Below are positions 25,872 to 35,692 of a stretch of DNA of 64,000 bases, piece after piece (within the stretch, counting starts at the first letter, position 1; each line of letters opens with the position of its first letter). Below the pieces are notes generated by a model that was not told the DNA's origin, ran no database searches, and was given only the letters and a program-made list of their open reading frames with translations. Both the position numbers and the translations under genes were made by a program. Source of the stretch: an uncultured Chloroflexota bacterium. GTDB taxonomy: Bacteria > Chloroflexota > Anaerolineae > Anaerolineales > Anaerolineaceae. The stretch lies in contig CADACE010000037.1 in NCBI GenBank assembly GCA_902786265.1, forward strand, positions 1 through 64,000. Direction: 5' to 3'.

Positions 25872-27590
25872 ATGGAACAGAAAACAGATCGTTTGACATC
25901 TGTTCAGGTTCAGGCTTTTTTGGTACTGTCAATCCTTGCCGGTTTGACAGCACTTTTTTTTACTTTTGCGAATCCATCCGGTGCCGGCAGCGCTAAAATC
26001 GGAGCTTATTCTGTCAGCCGCTGGCTGCTGGGTTTTGGGACGGCCGCGCTGACTGCCGGTTTTGCCGGAATGCTTGTCTCTGATAAGCGTACAAACGGGG
26101 CTGTTACCAGCCGGATAAATAATTTCCTGTGCAGCGGTAATCGGGCATATTTTGTTTTCCTTGCTTTGATTTTTGGCTTGTTCCTCAGTCTCTGGGCATT
26201 CAAATTTTCATGGCTGTTTATCCCGAGGAACCTTCGGCCTCAGATATTATGGGCTGCGGTGGTTTTTCTTTCTGCGGCAGGGATCATTTTATTTACATTC
26301 CGGGGTACATTCAAAGCTGATAATGTGGTCGAAAAGTACCGCTTGTTTCCCAAACTCAGCAGTCTTTCCGGAAAACAAAAGATATCGCTCTGCGTTTTAT
26401 GTCTCATCGGCATTATCTATATTATCGTTCTGCTGCCCTCAAATATCAGCGGGTCCCGTGACTGGGATGATTTCCGGCATTACGGCGGGGATGAGTATGT
26501 AGTCTATCCGATCCTGCAGAATGTCGCCAATACGGGAAATTCCTACAGTGAATGGCTATACCATCATTACATTCATGAAGACTACCATTACGGATATCCG
26601 TTTTACGCAGTTTCCTGGCTGGTATTGCAGCCGATTCATTTATTTATCGGTGCGGATTATATTCAGCGGATCGACCTGACGCTGCCCACATTGCGTACCA
26701 TGGTGTCAGTTGTTCCGATGATGCTGGGCTGCCTGATCCTGGTTTATATGACGACGAGATTTTCAAATCCTTTTGTCAGTGCGGCTGTTTATCTGTTTTT
26801 ACTGACGGCACCGGGTTCTCTGCAGAATAACCAGGGATTTTGGCATCCGGATGGTTTGAATTTGTTTTTTGTCTGCGCCGGGCTATGTTTTTTGCAGCGG
26901 GATCGTCTGCGTTTTGGCAGAAACTTTTACCTGTGTGCTTTTTTTGTGGGGCTTTCAGCCGCGACACGGCTGTTCGGCTTTTTCTTTTTCCTGGCTGTTT
27001 TTGTCAGTTTGTTATGCGGGGTGATTTCGAAACGCCTGGATATCAAAAAAGCTGTAGTGAAAGGAATGCTGTTTATTCTGGTGATGTTCGGGACGATTTT
27101 GTGGAGTTCTCCCTTCATGTTTCGTGCGGACGCCCGGCGGAATATGGCTGCCATTCTTACGGAAAAGGCCGGGGAGATGAGCACCGGATACGATTCGGAT
27201 TTTACGGATATGAAAAATGATTACCGTCCCGGCTGGAATGCCTGGTATCCGGCATTTGAAGATCATTTCACTGAAATGTTCTGCTTCTTTTTCCTTCTGT
27301 TTTCACTTGTGACAGCCTGTTTTATCGGCAGGGACCGGTGGACTTTTTGTGTCATTGCACTCTGGTGGGTCGTGGTGGCTGTTTACCTGATCTGGTTCAT
27401 CGCGGTAAAATCCACACAGTATGTACTGCCCGTGATGCTGCCGCTGATGAGCTGTATGTTCGCGCTGCCGCGGGCTTTGTCTGTTTTGAAAAATAAACGG
27501 GTTCAGATCGGAGCCTGGTTCCTGTCAGCCGGTATCTTTGCGGTTCAGCTTGTTATCAATCTCATCAAGATCGCGCCGCGGTTCCAATGA
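25872..27590 (+). CDS. Polytopic membrane glycosyltransferase-like protein (GT39/ArnT-like)
   Basis: 572 residues with about twelve hydrophobic segments. The first large outer loop after the membrane helix near residue 180 has SGSRDWDDFRHYGGDEYVVYP, whose acidic pair resembles the catalytic Asp/Glu loop of polyprenol-phosphate sugar transferases; a later segment, HHYIHEDYHYGYPFYAVSW, is aromatic and His-rich. Overall layout fits the GT-C superfamily. Substrates are unknown and no other cell-surface sugar genes are next to it. Confidence 0.65.
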   Translation: MEQKTDRLTSVQVQAFLVLSILAGLTALFFTFANPSGAGSAKIGAYSVSRWLLGFGTAALTAGFAGMLVSDKRTNGAVTSRINNFLCSGNRAYFVFLALIFGLFLSLWAFKFSWLFIPRNLRPQILWAAVVFLSAAGIILFTFRGTFKADNVVEKYRLFPKLSSLSGKQKISLCVLCLIGIIYIIVLLPSNISGSRDWDDFRHYGGDEYVVYPILQNVANTGNSYSEWLYHHYIHEDYHYGYPFYAVSWLVLQPIHLFIGADYIQRIDLTLPTLRTMVSVVPMMLGCLILVYMTTRFSNPFVSAAVYLFLLTAPGSLQNNQGFWHPDGLNLFFVCAGLCFLQRDRLRFGRNFYLCAFFVGLSAATRLFGFFFFLAVFVSLLCGVISKRLDIKKAVVKGMLFILVMFGTILWSSPFMFRADARRNMAAILTEKAGEMSTGYDSDFTDMKNDYRPGWNAWYPAFEDHFTEMFCFFFLLFSLVTACFIGRDRWTFCVIALWWVVVAVYLIWFIAVKSTQYVLPVMLPLMSCMFALPRALSVLKNKRVQIGAWFLSAGIFAVQLVINLIKIAPRFQ

Positions 27591-27706
27591 AGAGGTGTTT
27601 TCATATGCAGGTTTATTTTTTGAAGGGAAAATTGAAAGTTAACCTTTTATCCCCTTTTTTTTGGAAATACTGAAAAACAAGGTATGATACAGTTGATTGA
27701 GGATTT

Positions 27707-28645
27707 ATGTATATTTTGAAAAAAACGGTCAGCCTGATCCTTACACTTTTCCTGTTCTCCTTTGCCGCGTTTATGGCATTTCAGATCATCCCGGGGGACA
27801 GTGTCGTCGCGATGCTGGGTACAGAGGCTACTCCTGAGCAAATCGCGCAGATGCGTTCGGAATTGGGGTATGACCGGCCGATCCTGGTCCGTTACTGGAA
27901 CTGGATTTCCGGTTTTGCTAAAGGTGATCTCGGGATTTCTCTGGGATATCGGATGCCGGTCGCGGAAATATTGAAAGACAAGATCCCGGTAACCGCAGCG
28001 CTTTCAGTGCTGGCTTTTCTGATCATTCTGGTTGTCTCCTTCCCGCTGGGCATACTGTACGCAAAATTACTGGGCAGTCCGCTGAACAGCCTGCTGGTCG
28101 GGATCAACCAGATCTTGATGTCTATCCCGCCCTTTTTTATCGGCATTATCTTTACATTTGTTTTTGGGCTCGGTCTTCGTTTGTTCGTGCCGGGAAATTT
28201 CATCTCCCGGACAGAAGATCCGCTGAAATTCTGGACTTATCTCTTCTTCCCGGCTCTGGCGATTGCCCTGCCGCGCTGCGCTCAGACCATCAAGCTGCTG
28301 CGGGCGTCCATTTTGACGGAAATGACGAAGGATTATGTCCGTTCGGGAACCAGCCGCGGAAATACAAAAAACCGTCTCCTGTATGTTCATGTACTCCGCA
28401 ACGCGCTGATCCCGGTCATCACTTTTCTGGCCATGACCTTTTCCGGGATCGTAGCCGGCAGCATTATTATCGAGCAGATATTTGTCATTCCCGGCATCGG
28501 ACGTCTGCTGCTGCTGTCGATTTCTAACCGTGATTATCCCATGGTGCTGACGATCGTGATGATCATAGCCCTGGTGGTTATCCTGATGAATTACCTGGCG
28601 GATCTGTTATGTCAGATCGTTGATCCGCGGACACGCTTAAGATGA
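27707..28645 (+). CDS. dppB: Peptide/nickel ABC transporter permease, DppB type
   Basis: 312 residues, six membrane segments. The BPD_transp_1 region includes the EAA loop (RTSILTEMTKDYVRSGTSRGN-like, ending LRNALIPVITFLAM) that contacts the ATPase. The N-terminus has FQIIPGDSVVAMLG, typical of DppB/OppB. It opens a four-gene cluster dppBCDF; the binding protein that usually comes first is absent here and upstream. Confidence 0.93.
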   Translation: MYILKKTVSLILTLFLFSFAAFMAFQIIPGDSVVAMLGTEATPEQIAQMRSELGYDRPILVRYWNWISGFAKGDLGISLGYRMPVAEILKDKIPVTAALSVLAFLIILVVSFPLGILYAKLLGSPLNSLLVGINQILMSIPPFFIGIIFTFVFGLGLRLFVPGNFISRTEDPLKFWTYLFFPALAIALPRCAQTIKLLRASILTEMTKDYVRSGTSRGNTKNRLLYVHVLRNALIPVITFLAMTFSGIVAGSIIIEQIFVIPGIGRLLLLSISNRDYPMVLTIVMIIALVVILMNYLADLLCQIVDPRTRLR

Positions 28646-28658
28646 GGAATAAACGTAA

Positions 28659-29453
28659 ATGAAAAAACGGAATTATAACCTCATTTTCGGAATCATCATC
28701 ACCACGTTTGTCGTGATTTTGCTTACCATCGGGATCTTTTGGACGCCGTATGATCCGGACATGATGAATGTCAAGCTGCGGCTCACAGGACCTTCGCCGG
28801 AACATATTCTCGGATGCGACAACTTTGGACGGGATATCTTTTCCCGTGTATTGAAGGGCGGCGTCAGTACCTTATGGATCTCTGTTTTTACGGTTCTTTT
28901 TGGCCTTGTGTGCGGGGTGATCGTCGGTGCTTTTACCGGATATTACGGCGGGGTTCTTGATGAAGTCGTCATGCGTTTGAATGATGTACTGAACTCATTC
29001 CCGTCGATCTTATTTTCACTGGTGATTGTCAGTCTGCTGGGGCCCGGAAAGAAAAATGTTGTGATTGCCCTGGGGCTGCTTTTCATTCCGAGTTTTGCCC
29101 GTATTACCCGAAGTGAATTTTCCCGTATCAAAAATATGGATTATGTCAAATGCGCGAAGCTCGAAGGAGTTCCTCCGCTGCGCATCATGTTTGTTCATAT
29201 TCTTCCGAATGCGGTCAATACGCTGCTGAGCACGACCGCTATCGGGTTTAATAACGCGGTTTTGGCAGAAGCCAGTCTGAGCTTTCTCGGCATCGGTGTA
29301 CAGCCCCCGGACCCGAGTCTGGGCAGGATGCTGGCGGAATCCCAGACATATCTGTTTTCCGCTCCCTGGTATACACTTTCCGCGGGCGGAATGATCATTC
29401 TGCTGGTTCTGGGTTTCGGGCTGCTTTCAGATGGATTGGGGGATATCGAATGA
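28659..29453 (+). CDS. dppC: Peptide/nickel ABC transporter permease, DppC type
   Basis: 264 residues with an N-terminal membrane helix, then TPYDPDMMNVKLRLTGPSPEHILGCDNFGRDIFSRVL, the usual DppC entry, and the EAA loop CAKLEGVPPLRIMFVHILPN followed by FLGIGVQPPDPSLGRML. Forms the transmembrane pore with DppB. It starts 13 bases after dppB; its stop overlaps dppD by four bases. Confidence 0.93.
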   Translation: MKKRNYNLIFGIIITTFVVILLTIGIFWTPYDPDMMNVKLRLTGPSPEHILGCDNFGRDIFSRVLKGGVSTLWISVFTVLFGLVCGVIVGAFTGYYGGVLDEVVMRLNDVLNSFPSILFSLVIVSLLGPGKKNVVIALGLLFIPSFARITRSEFSRIKNMDYVKCAKLEGVPPLRIMFVHILPNAVNTLLSTTAIGFNNAVLAEASLSFLGIGVQPPDPSLGRMLAESQTYLFSAPWYTLSAGGMIILLVLGFGLLSDGLGDIE

Positions 29454-30241
29454 TGCTCGAAGTCAAAGATCTCGTGATCCGTTTTCATGACCGTATCGGA
29501 GGAGAGGCTGTCCACGGCGTCAGTTTTTCAATGGCTGCCGGTGAGCGTCTTGGTATTGTCGGTGAGTCCGGTGCAGGGAAAACCCTCACTGCCCTGGCCA
29601 TCACGCGCCTGCTTCGCGAGGATAATGCTGAATTACTCGGTTCGATCCGGTTTATGGGCCATGATATGCTGAATACAAGCGGCAAAGAAATGCGGAAAAT
29701 CCGGGGAAAAGAGATCGGTTTTATTTTTCAGGATCCGGTGGCTTCGCTGAATCCCCTGATGCCGGTCGGTCCGCAGATCGAGGAACCCCTGCTTCTCCAT
29801 ACGGATCTTTCCAAAGCAGAGCGGGAAGAGCGGGTGCTGCAGGCGATCCGGGATGTTGACCTGCCTGAGCCTGAAGTGACGATCCGCAAATATCCGCACC
29901 AATTATCCGGCGGACAGTGCCAAAGGGTAATGATCGCTTCCGCTTTGATCTGTCATCCCTCTTTGCTGATCGCGGATGAACCGACGACCGCGCTGGACGT
30001 AACAGTCCAGACGCAGATCCTGAAGCTGCTGAAACGGAAAAATGAAGAGGAAAACGTCGGGATCCTGTACATTTCCCATGACCTTTCTCTGGTACGCCGT
30101 CTTTGCACACGGGTCATTGTGATGTATAACGGCAATATTGTGGAAACGGGAGATGTTGAGCAGATTTTTACCCACCCGAAAGAAGAATATACCCAGCGGC
30201 TGATCGCGGCGATCCCTACGAGGAGTAAGCGTTATGTCTGA
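29450..30241 (+). CDS. dppD: Peptide ABC transporter ATP-binding protein, DppD type (short)
   Basis: 263 residues with Walker A GESGAGKTLTALAI, Q-loop FIFQDPVASLNPL, signature YPHQLSGGQCQRVMIA, Walker B SLLIADEPTTALDV and H-loop YISHDLS. Compared with the roughly 320-residue DppD of other bacteria it ends right after the nucleotide-binding domain, lacking the C-terminal oligo_HPY cysteine region. Overlaps dppC and dppF, so tightly co-translated. Confidence 0.93.
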   Translation: MMLEVKDLVIRFHDRIGGEAVHGVSFSMAAGERLGIVGESGAGKTLTALAITRLLREDNAELLGSIRFMGHDMLNTSGKEMRKIRGKEIGFIFQDPVASLNPLMPVGPQIEEPLLLHTDLSKAEREERVLQAIRDVDLPEPEVTIRKYPHQLSGGQCQRVMIASALICHPSLLIADEPTTALDVTVQTQILKLLKRKNEEENVGILYISHDLSLVRRLCTRVIVMYNGNIVETGDVEQIFTHPKEEYTQRLIAAIPTRSKRYV

Positions 30242-30959
30242 TAACATTGTCAACGTGGAAAATCTCAACGTCTGGTATGGAAAGCCGCAGATTTTCGGCC
30301 GCGGAAAACGGGTCCAGGTACTGCATGATGTGAGTTTTTACCTCAGACGCGGTGAAATTTTAGGTCTTGTCGGTGAGTCGGGATGCGGCAAGAGCACACT
30401 GGCAAGGACGATTCTCGGCATTGAAAAGGATAAAACCGGTACGATTACACTCAATACATACCGTCCGCAGATGGTGTTCCAGAACCCGTACGGCTCTTTG
30501 AATCCCTATAAAAAAGTCGGCTGGATCATTGAAGAACCGCTGCGTGTATTGAACAAGTATGACGGTAAAGAACGGAAGAAGCGGGTGTGCGAACTGCTGG
30601 AACGGGTAGGACTGCCGGAGTCTTATTTACAGCGGTATCCGGATGAGCTTTCCGGCGGACAGCGCCAGCGTGTGGCGATTGCGGCTGCTTTGATCCAGCA
30701 GCCGGAGCTTATTTTCCTTGATGAGCCTGTTTCTGCTTTGGATGTAACCGTACAGGCACAGATCCTTCGTCTGCTGATCGATATCAAAAAACAATTTAAC
30801 CTGAGTTATCTTTTCATTTCCCATGATCTGAATGTGATTTATCAGATTTGCGACCGTGTGATGGTGATGAAAAAGGGCGAGATCGTTGAACAGGGGGAGA
30901 TAGAATCGGTTTATTATCATCCTCAGCATCCCTACACACAGCAGCTGCTGACTGAATAA
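30234..30959 (+). CDS. dppF: Peptide ABC transporter ATP-binding protein, DppF type (short)
   Basis: 241 residues: Walker A GESGCGKSTLARTI, Q-loop MVFQNPYGSLNPYK, signature YPDELSGGQRQRVAIAAAL, Walker B ELIFLDEPVSALDV, H-loop FISHDLN. Like DppD it lacks the C-terminal extension and is shorter than usual. It pairs with DppD as the ATPase heterodimer. A small CCGG hairpin follows the stop at about 30964-30980. Confidence 0.93.
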   Translation: MSDNIVNVENLNVWYGKPQIFGRGKRVQVLHDVSFYLRRGEILGLVGESGCGKSTLARTILGIEKDKTGTITLNTYRPQMVFQNPYGSLNPYKKVGWIIEEPLRVLNKYDGKERKKRVCELLERVGLPESYLQRYPDELSGGQRQRVAIAAALIQQPELIFLDEPVSALDVTVQAQILRLLIDIKKQFNLSYLFISHDLNVIYQICDRVMVMKKGEIVEQGEIESVYYHPQHPYTQQLLTE

Positions 30960-31075
30960 TAAAAAACCCGGCTCCGGTTTCCCTGTTACATTTGAATTTG
31001 AGTTTTTTGGCTGAAAATCAGCTTGTATCAAAACTGAAAAGTGGTGTATGATAAAAGTGGAAAGAGAAAAACTCT

Positions 31076-31807
31076 ATGAATAAACCGAAAATTGCGTTAG
31101 TATGCCATCGCGGTGAAAATCCGGGAAATAACCGGATCCTGCCGGATTCATTAGGCACAACTTATATTAATTCTGTCATTAAAGCGGGAGGTCTCCCGTT
31201 TTTGATCCCGCTTGATTTCCCTCTGGATAACCTGAATATTATCCGTGAATCCTTTGACGGTCTTCTGTTGACAGGCGGCGGGGATGTGGATACCAAACGC
31301 TACGGCGGGATCGAGCATCCTTCGGTCGGTGAAGTGTGGCCGGTTCGGGATGAGATCGAATGCCGCCTTTACCATCTCGCGCTTGAGACGGAGTGGCCTG
31401 TCTTCGGGATCTGCCGGGGTATCCAGATCATGAATGTCGCTGCCGGCGGAAAGCTGTACAGCCATATTCCGGATCAGGTACCGACGGTAAAGCATGTTCA
31501 TAATCAGCCGACCGGGACGCCGCGGGATCATCTGGTACATGATGTTTTGATTGAACCCGGTACGTTGCTTCACCAAATCATCGGGAAGGACCGGATCCCT
31601 GTGAACAGCTTCCACCATCAGGCAGTATCTGTACCGGGGGAAGGCATGAAAGTCACCGCTTTCAGTGATGATGGGATCATTGAAGCAATTGAAAATCCGG
31701 ATCATCCCTTTGTCCTTGGCGTTCAGTGGCATCCGGAATGCATGCAGCAATATGATGACCATATGAAGCTTTTCAGGGCTTTTGTTGAAGCGAGCCGCAG
31801 GCTCTGA
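31076..31807 (+). CDS. Class I amidotransferase-like gamma-glutamyl hydrolase (peptidase C26)
   Basis: 243 residues with the C26 pattern: GLLLTGGGDVDTKRYG, nucleophile C113 in FGICRGIQIMN, and H219/E221 in GVQWHPE. Family members (PuuD-like) cleave gamma-glutamyl bonds, for example of gamma-glutamyl-GABA. Because it follows a peptide transporter by 116 bases it may process imported gamma-glutamyl peptides; that link is inference. An alternative, that it supplies ammonia to the GuaA-type synthase, is less likely since the sequence is C26, not GATase of GuaA. Confidence 0.85.
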   Translation: MNKPKIALVCHRGENPGNNRILPDSLGTTYINSVIKAGGLPFLIPLDFPLDNLNIIRESFDGLLLTGGGDVDTKRYGGIEHPSVGEVWPVRDEIECRLYHLALETEWPVFGICRGIQIMNVAAGGKLYSHIPDQVPTVKHVHNQPTGTPRDHLVHDVLIEPGTLLHQIIGKDRIPVNSFHHQAVSVPGEGMKVTAFSDDGIIEAIENPDHPFVLGVQWHPECMQQYDDHMKLFRAFVEASRRL

Positions 31808-31841
31808 CCGGTTCTTACCTGCAGAAAGAGAGAGAAGGTTT

Positions 31842-33155
31842 ATGGCACTTGTTTATATCAGTGCGGGAAGCAATCAGGGAAACCGGCTGGATTATCTGCG
31901 CATGGCGGCACAGTTGCTTCCGCCTGCGGTTAAAATTCTCCGCACTTCGGACCTGTATCTGACTGAGCCCTGGGGATATAAACCGCAGCCTTCTTTTTAT
32001 AACCTTGTCTGGGAAGCGGAAACGGATTTGGATCCGGAAAGCCTGCTGAAGTATTTTAAGGAAATTGAAACACGGATCGGAAGAGTCAAGACGCTGCGTT
32101 ACGGTCCGCGTGTGATCGATCTGGATATTTTGCTGTACAATGACCGTACCTATCAATCGCAGGGACTTACGATTCCTCATGCGATGATGCGTGAACGCCG
32201 TTTTGTTCTGCAGCCGCTTTGCGATTTGATCCCGATGGAGCAGGATCCGGTCACCAAAAAGACCTGGTTTGATTTTTTGCAGTCATGCCCGGCGGACAGC
32301 GTGGAAAAGCTTGATGTATCCATGGAGTTCGACCGCCCCCTGATCAATTGGGGGCTCCGGAGCTACACGATGGGCATTATCAATCTGACGCCGGACAGTT
32401 TTTCCGGTGATGGATTGATGAATGGTCAGAATGTGATCACGGGAGCTTTGCGCCGGTGTGAGGCATTCCTGGAAAACGGTGCGGATATCCTTGATTTCGG
32501 CGCGGAAAGCACCCGCCCCGGTTTTGAAGAGGTTGATGATAACACTGAAATGATGCGGCTGGTTCCGGTGCTGAAGGAAGTACGCCGCCATTTTCCCAAA
32601 GCTTTGCTTTCGGTGGACAGCAGAAAATATGAGGTGATCCGGGCAGCATTGGATTGCGGGATCGACTGGATCAATAACACGGGAACTTCCAAAGATGAAA
32701 AACTGGATGCGCTGTGCGCGGAAAGCGGCAAAGTCACTGTGCTGATGCGTTCGGAGTCTTTGCGGAAAGCGCCGGATGAGATGCTGACACCGGAAAGGAT
32801 CCTTGAGCGAGTGCGGTCTCAGCTGCTGGACCGGGTGAGTAATGTTCAAAAATACGGGATGAGGCAGAATAATATTGTGTTGGATCCCGGGATCGGATTC
32901 GGCAGCTCGCCTTCTGTCGATTTGGAAATAATCCGGCAGGTCCGGCAGATTTCCCTTTTGGGCTTTCCGATTTTGATCGGAGCCAGCAGAAAATCATTTT
33001 TGGGACGTTATCTGAACAGGCCGATCAGTGAGAGAATTGCAGGTACATCAGCGGTGCTGTGCTACGCAATTTTAAATGGCTGCGATGTAATTCGCGTACA
33101 TGATGTAAAATATATGAAGGATATCGCGATCATGAGCGATATGCTGAGAAAATAG
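31842..33155 (+). CDS. folKP: Bifunctional HPPK-DHPS (FolK-FolP fusion)
   Basis: 437 residues from ATG 31842 (GAGAGAAGG upstream); the longer frame from 31782 has no such site. Residues 1-155 are 6-hydroxymethyl-dihydropterin pyrophosphokinase (ISAGSNQGNRLDYL; RYGPRVIDLDILLYN; IPHAMMRERRFVLQPL). Residues about 175-437 are dihydropteroate synthase (MGIINLTPDSFSGDG; DFGAESTRPG; WINNTG; DPGIGFG; SRKSFLG). The two successive steps before dihydrofolate are joined in one chain; such fusions are well known in eukaryotes and occur in some bacteria. No other folate gene is adjacent. Confidence 0.95.
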   Translation: MALVYISAGSNQGNRLDYLRMAAQLLPPAVKILRTSDLYLTEPWGYKPQPSFYNLVWEAETDLDPESLLKYFKEIETRIGRVKTLRYGPRVIDLDILLYNDRTYQSQGLTIPHAMMRERRFVLQPLCDLIPMEQDPVTKKTWFDFLQSCPADSVEKLDVSMEFDRPLINWGLRSYTMGIINLTPDSFSGDGLMNGQNVITGALRRCEAFLENGADILDFGAESTRPGFEEVDDNTEMMRLVPVLKEVRRHFPKALLSVDSRKYEVIRAALDCGIDWINNTGTSKDEKLDALCAESGKVTVLMRSESLRKAPDEMLTPERILERVRSQLLDRVSNVQKYGMRQNNIVLDPGIGFGSSPSVDLEIIRQVRQISLLGFPILIGASRKSFLGRYLNRPISERIAGTSAVLCYAILNGCDVIRVHDVKYMKDIAIMSDMLRK

Positions 33156-33228
33156 TGTTTCGTCGTTCGTTGAACAAAAATTGCTGTTTGACAGCTGCAG
33201 CTGACAATAAAATACCAAAGGAGTAAAA

Positions 33229-34203
33229 ATGGGTAAGTATATCGGATGTGATCTTGGCGGCACAAATATTAAGGGCGCCATTGTTGATTCGGAAAAAGGG
33301 ATCGTTTATGGAGTCCGCTCCATTCCGACGATGGCTCACAAGGGTCATGATGCTGTAATTAATCGGATCGCTGAATTCTTTAAATCAATGATTACCGAAT
33401 CCGGTATCAATCCCACGGAGATATTGGGCGCCGGGGTCGGTCTGCCGGGCGCGATCGATTCCCATACCGGTGTTTCGGTTTTTATGACCAACCTGCCGGA
33501 TCACTGGGTCAATGTACCGGTTGCGGATATGCTCAAAGAAAAAACCGGAATTCCGACTTTTCTCCTGAATGATGTCAACGCCATTACCTGGGGTGAGCTT
33601 CGTTTCGGCGCTGCCCGGGGCTGTTCCTCGGCTGTCTGTTTCGCATTGGGAACCGGCATCGGCGGCGGGATCGTGATTGACGGGAACCTTGTCCTCGGAA
33701 AAACAGGTGTTGCCGGCGAACTCGGACATCTGGTCGTTGAACCTCATGGAAATGCCTGCAACTGCGGCGGCCGGGGCTGTCTGGAGACTTATGCATCCGG
33801 TCCGGCCATCCGTTCCGCGGCAATGAAAGCGGTCGCTCACGGCGGAACGACCATCCTCGGCGAGCTTTGTGATTTTGACCTGAATAAAATGGAAGCCCGT
33901 ACGGTCGCGCAGGCTGCGATAAAAGGCGACCGGATGGCGATCGATATTTATAACCAGGCCGGTTTTTATCTCGGGATCGCTGTTTCGAATATGATCATGG
34001 CGCTTGAACCGGAACGGGTGATCATTACCGGCGGTGTGGCTGCGGCGGGTGAACTGCTGCTTACGCCGGTCCGGCAGGTCGTATATGAACGGGTCCATGT
34101 TACGCCGCTGAAGGGAATTACCATTCTTCTCGGTGAATTGGGCGACAATGCAGGGGTGATGGGCAACTCCATGTGGGCGGAAAAATGTCTGTCTCAGAAG
34201 TGA
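33229..34203 (+). CDS. ROK-family sugar kinase (probable glucokinase)
   Basis: 324 residues: phosphate loop GCDLGGTNIKGAIVD, sugar-binding LLNDVNAITWGE, ALGTGIGGGIVIDG, and the zinc/ROK signature ELGHLVVEPHGNACNCGGRGCLETYASG region (His and three Cys visible). The pattern fits a cytosolic glucokinase, though N-acetylmannosamine or fructose kinases of the same family cannot be excluded. AAAGGAG lies before the ATG. A strong terminator follows. Confidence 0.9.
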   Translation: MGKYIGCDLGGTNIKGAIVDSEKGIVYGVRSIPTMAHKGHDAVINRIAEFFKSMITESGINPTEILGAGVGLPGAIDSHTGVSVFMTNLPDHWVNVPVADMLKEKTGIPTFLLNDVNAITWGELRFGAARGCSSAVCFALGTGIGGGIVIDGNLVLGKTGVAGELGHLVVEPHGNACNCGGRGCLETYASGPAIRSAAMKAVAHGGTTILGELCDFDLNKMEARTVAQAAIKGDRMAIDIYNQAGFYLGIAVSNMIMALEPERVIITGGVAAAGELLLTPVRQVVYERVHVTPLKGITILLGELGDNAGVMGNSMWAEKCLSQK

Positions 34204-34232
34204 TCTGAATAAAATATAACAGGGTTTATCCG

Positions 34233-34270
34233 GGCCGGATGCGTACAGACATTGCATCCGGCCTTTTTTT
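34233..34270 (+). terminator. Terminator of the ROK kinase gene
   Basis: GGCCGGATGC (34233-34242), 11-base loop, GCATCCGGCC (34254-34263), then seven T. A ten-pair GC-rich stem with a T run is a textbook intrinsic terminator. Confidence 0.96.
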
Positions 34271-34336
34271 GTTTTTTTATATGTCCTGCATGGGAACAGG
34301 GAAAGTTTATATTATAATGTAACTGGAGAGATAGGA

Positions 34337-35692
34337 ATGGAGAGAGAGCCTATGAACACAAATGAATATGAAAGCGAAGCGCGGAAGCGCTATAAAAAAC
34401 GCGGTCTTTACGAAGAGCCTCAAAATCAGCGGCAGATTTTTCAGAATGAATTATCCCATAAACTGATCCCTTCCATGGGGGATTATCTTCTTGCCTTAAT
34501 TGCAGGACTCTGTGCGGGTACAGCGCTGATGCTGGGGGCAGACGCGTTATGGATTTTTACCGCGGCTTTGATCCCCTTTTGCGGTCCCTTTTTGGGAATT
34601 TCATTGTCATGTACCGCGGGGTCAATTCGGTTTTTGGGAAAATCACTTGGCAAATATTTGCTGATCCTCCTGCTGTTCCTGATCGGATCCCTGATCATGA
34701 TCCTGATCCTTCACGGTTCACATACTCCGAAGGAAGCTGTGACGGAATTCTTTTCCCGGCAGAATATTTATGCAGTCTTCGTCGTTGCGGTGGGAGTAGT
34801 CGTTTGCGTTTTGCAGCTCAATCGAAATAATTCTACGGCGCTTGGTGCTTTCAGTTCCGCTTTGATGGTGTTTATTATGGCGCCGCTGACCGTCGCCGGC
34901 TGGGCATTTATCAGCGGGAACCGCGATCTGGTATTTCCCGCGTTGGAAACGGGCTTACTGTACAGTCTGATCGCTTTGATGCTGGCCTGTGCCGCTTTTT
35001 ATCTGATACGTGCCGGAAGTCCTGTTGTCTCCGGTATTCTGATGAGCCTGGTGCTGATGATCCCCGGCATATTTGCTTCCGCAGCCTGTCTTGGTTTTCT
35101 GCCTGCTTCGGTGGAAGAGAATTTTAACCAAAAGAAAGCAGCGATGATGCAGAGCATAAATCTGGTTACTTTTACTCCAACCAGCACACCTACCGCGACT
35201 GCGACGAACACTGCCACGCTGACACCGACAAACACTGCGACTCCAACGCAGACGGCGACAGGGACATCGGTCACACCATCGGCAACCATGACGAGTACCG
35301 CTACACTGACGCCGACAGTAACCGGAACGGCAACCAGAACACCGGTTACGCCGACACCGACGTCAACATACACCGCCACGGTTACTCCTTCGATCACACC
35401 TACCCGCACTCTGATCCCGACGATGACACCGACGAAGACAAAGATGATGACACCTACCCCTGTTTACGGGATCGTAAGTGTCAAGGGAGATACCGGTGTG
35501 CTGGTCCGGACAACACCTTCTCTGGTTTCTGATGTCATTAAAGGCCTGTATAATAACGCGATACTGGAAATTACCGGCCAAACCGTCTACGCGGACGGAT
35601 ATACCTGGATCAGTGTCAAAACAAATGAAGGGTACGAAGGCTGGGTAACGGTCGAGGTACTGCGTACGGCCACGCCCGGACCTAATAACTGA
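34337..35692 (+). CDS. Membrane protein with TP-rich linker and SH3b domain
   Basis: 451 residues (or 446 from ATG 34352). After about 45 charged residues come around seven hydrophobic segments (about 48-265), then a Thr/Pro-rich linker (about 278-375, TPTSTPTATATNTATLTP and similar), then an SH3b domain (about 378-445; VLVRTTPSLVSDVIKGL; WISVKTNEGYEGWVTVEVL). The same TP linker plus SH3b layout occurs outside the membrane in the kinase at 9016-11754, so both probably reach the cell wall. No enzymatic motif is seen. Confidence 0.75.
   Translation: MEREPMNTNEYESEARKRYKKRGLYEEPQNQRQIFQNELSHKLIPSMGDYLLALIAGLCAGTALMLGADALWIFTAALIPFCGPFLGISLSCTAGSIRFLGKSLGKYLLILLLFLIGSLIMILILHGSHTPKEAVTEFFSRQNIYAVFVVAVGVVVCVLQLNRNNSTALGAFSSALMVFIMAPLTVAGWAFISGNRDLVFPALETGLLYSLIALMLACAAFYLIRAGSPVVSGILMSLVLMIPGIFASAACLGFLPASVEENFNQKKAAMMQSINLVTFTPTSTPTATATNTATLTPTNTATPTQTATGTSVTPSATMTSTATLTPTVTGTATRTPVTPTPTSTYTATVTPSITPTRTLIPTMTPTKTKMMTPTPVYGIVSVKGDTGVLVRTTPSLVSDVIKGLYNNAILEITGQTVYADGYTWISVKTNEGYEGWVTVEVLRTATPGPNN

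Noticed and set aside
31076..31807. Missing glutaminase subunit of the GMP synthase
   Set aside because: The sequence has the C26 gamma-glutamyl hydrolase pattern, not that of GuaAa, and lies 23 kb away.
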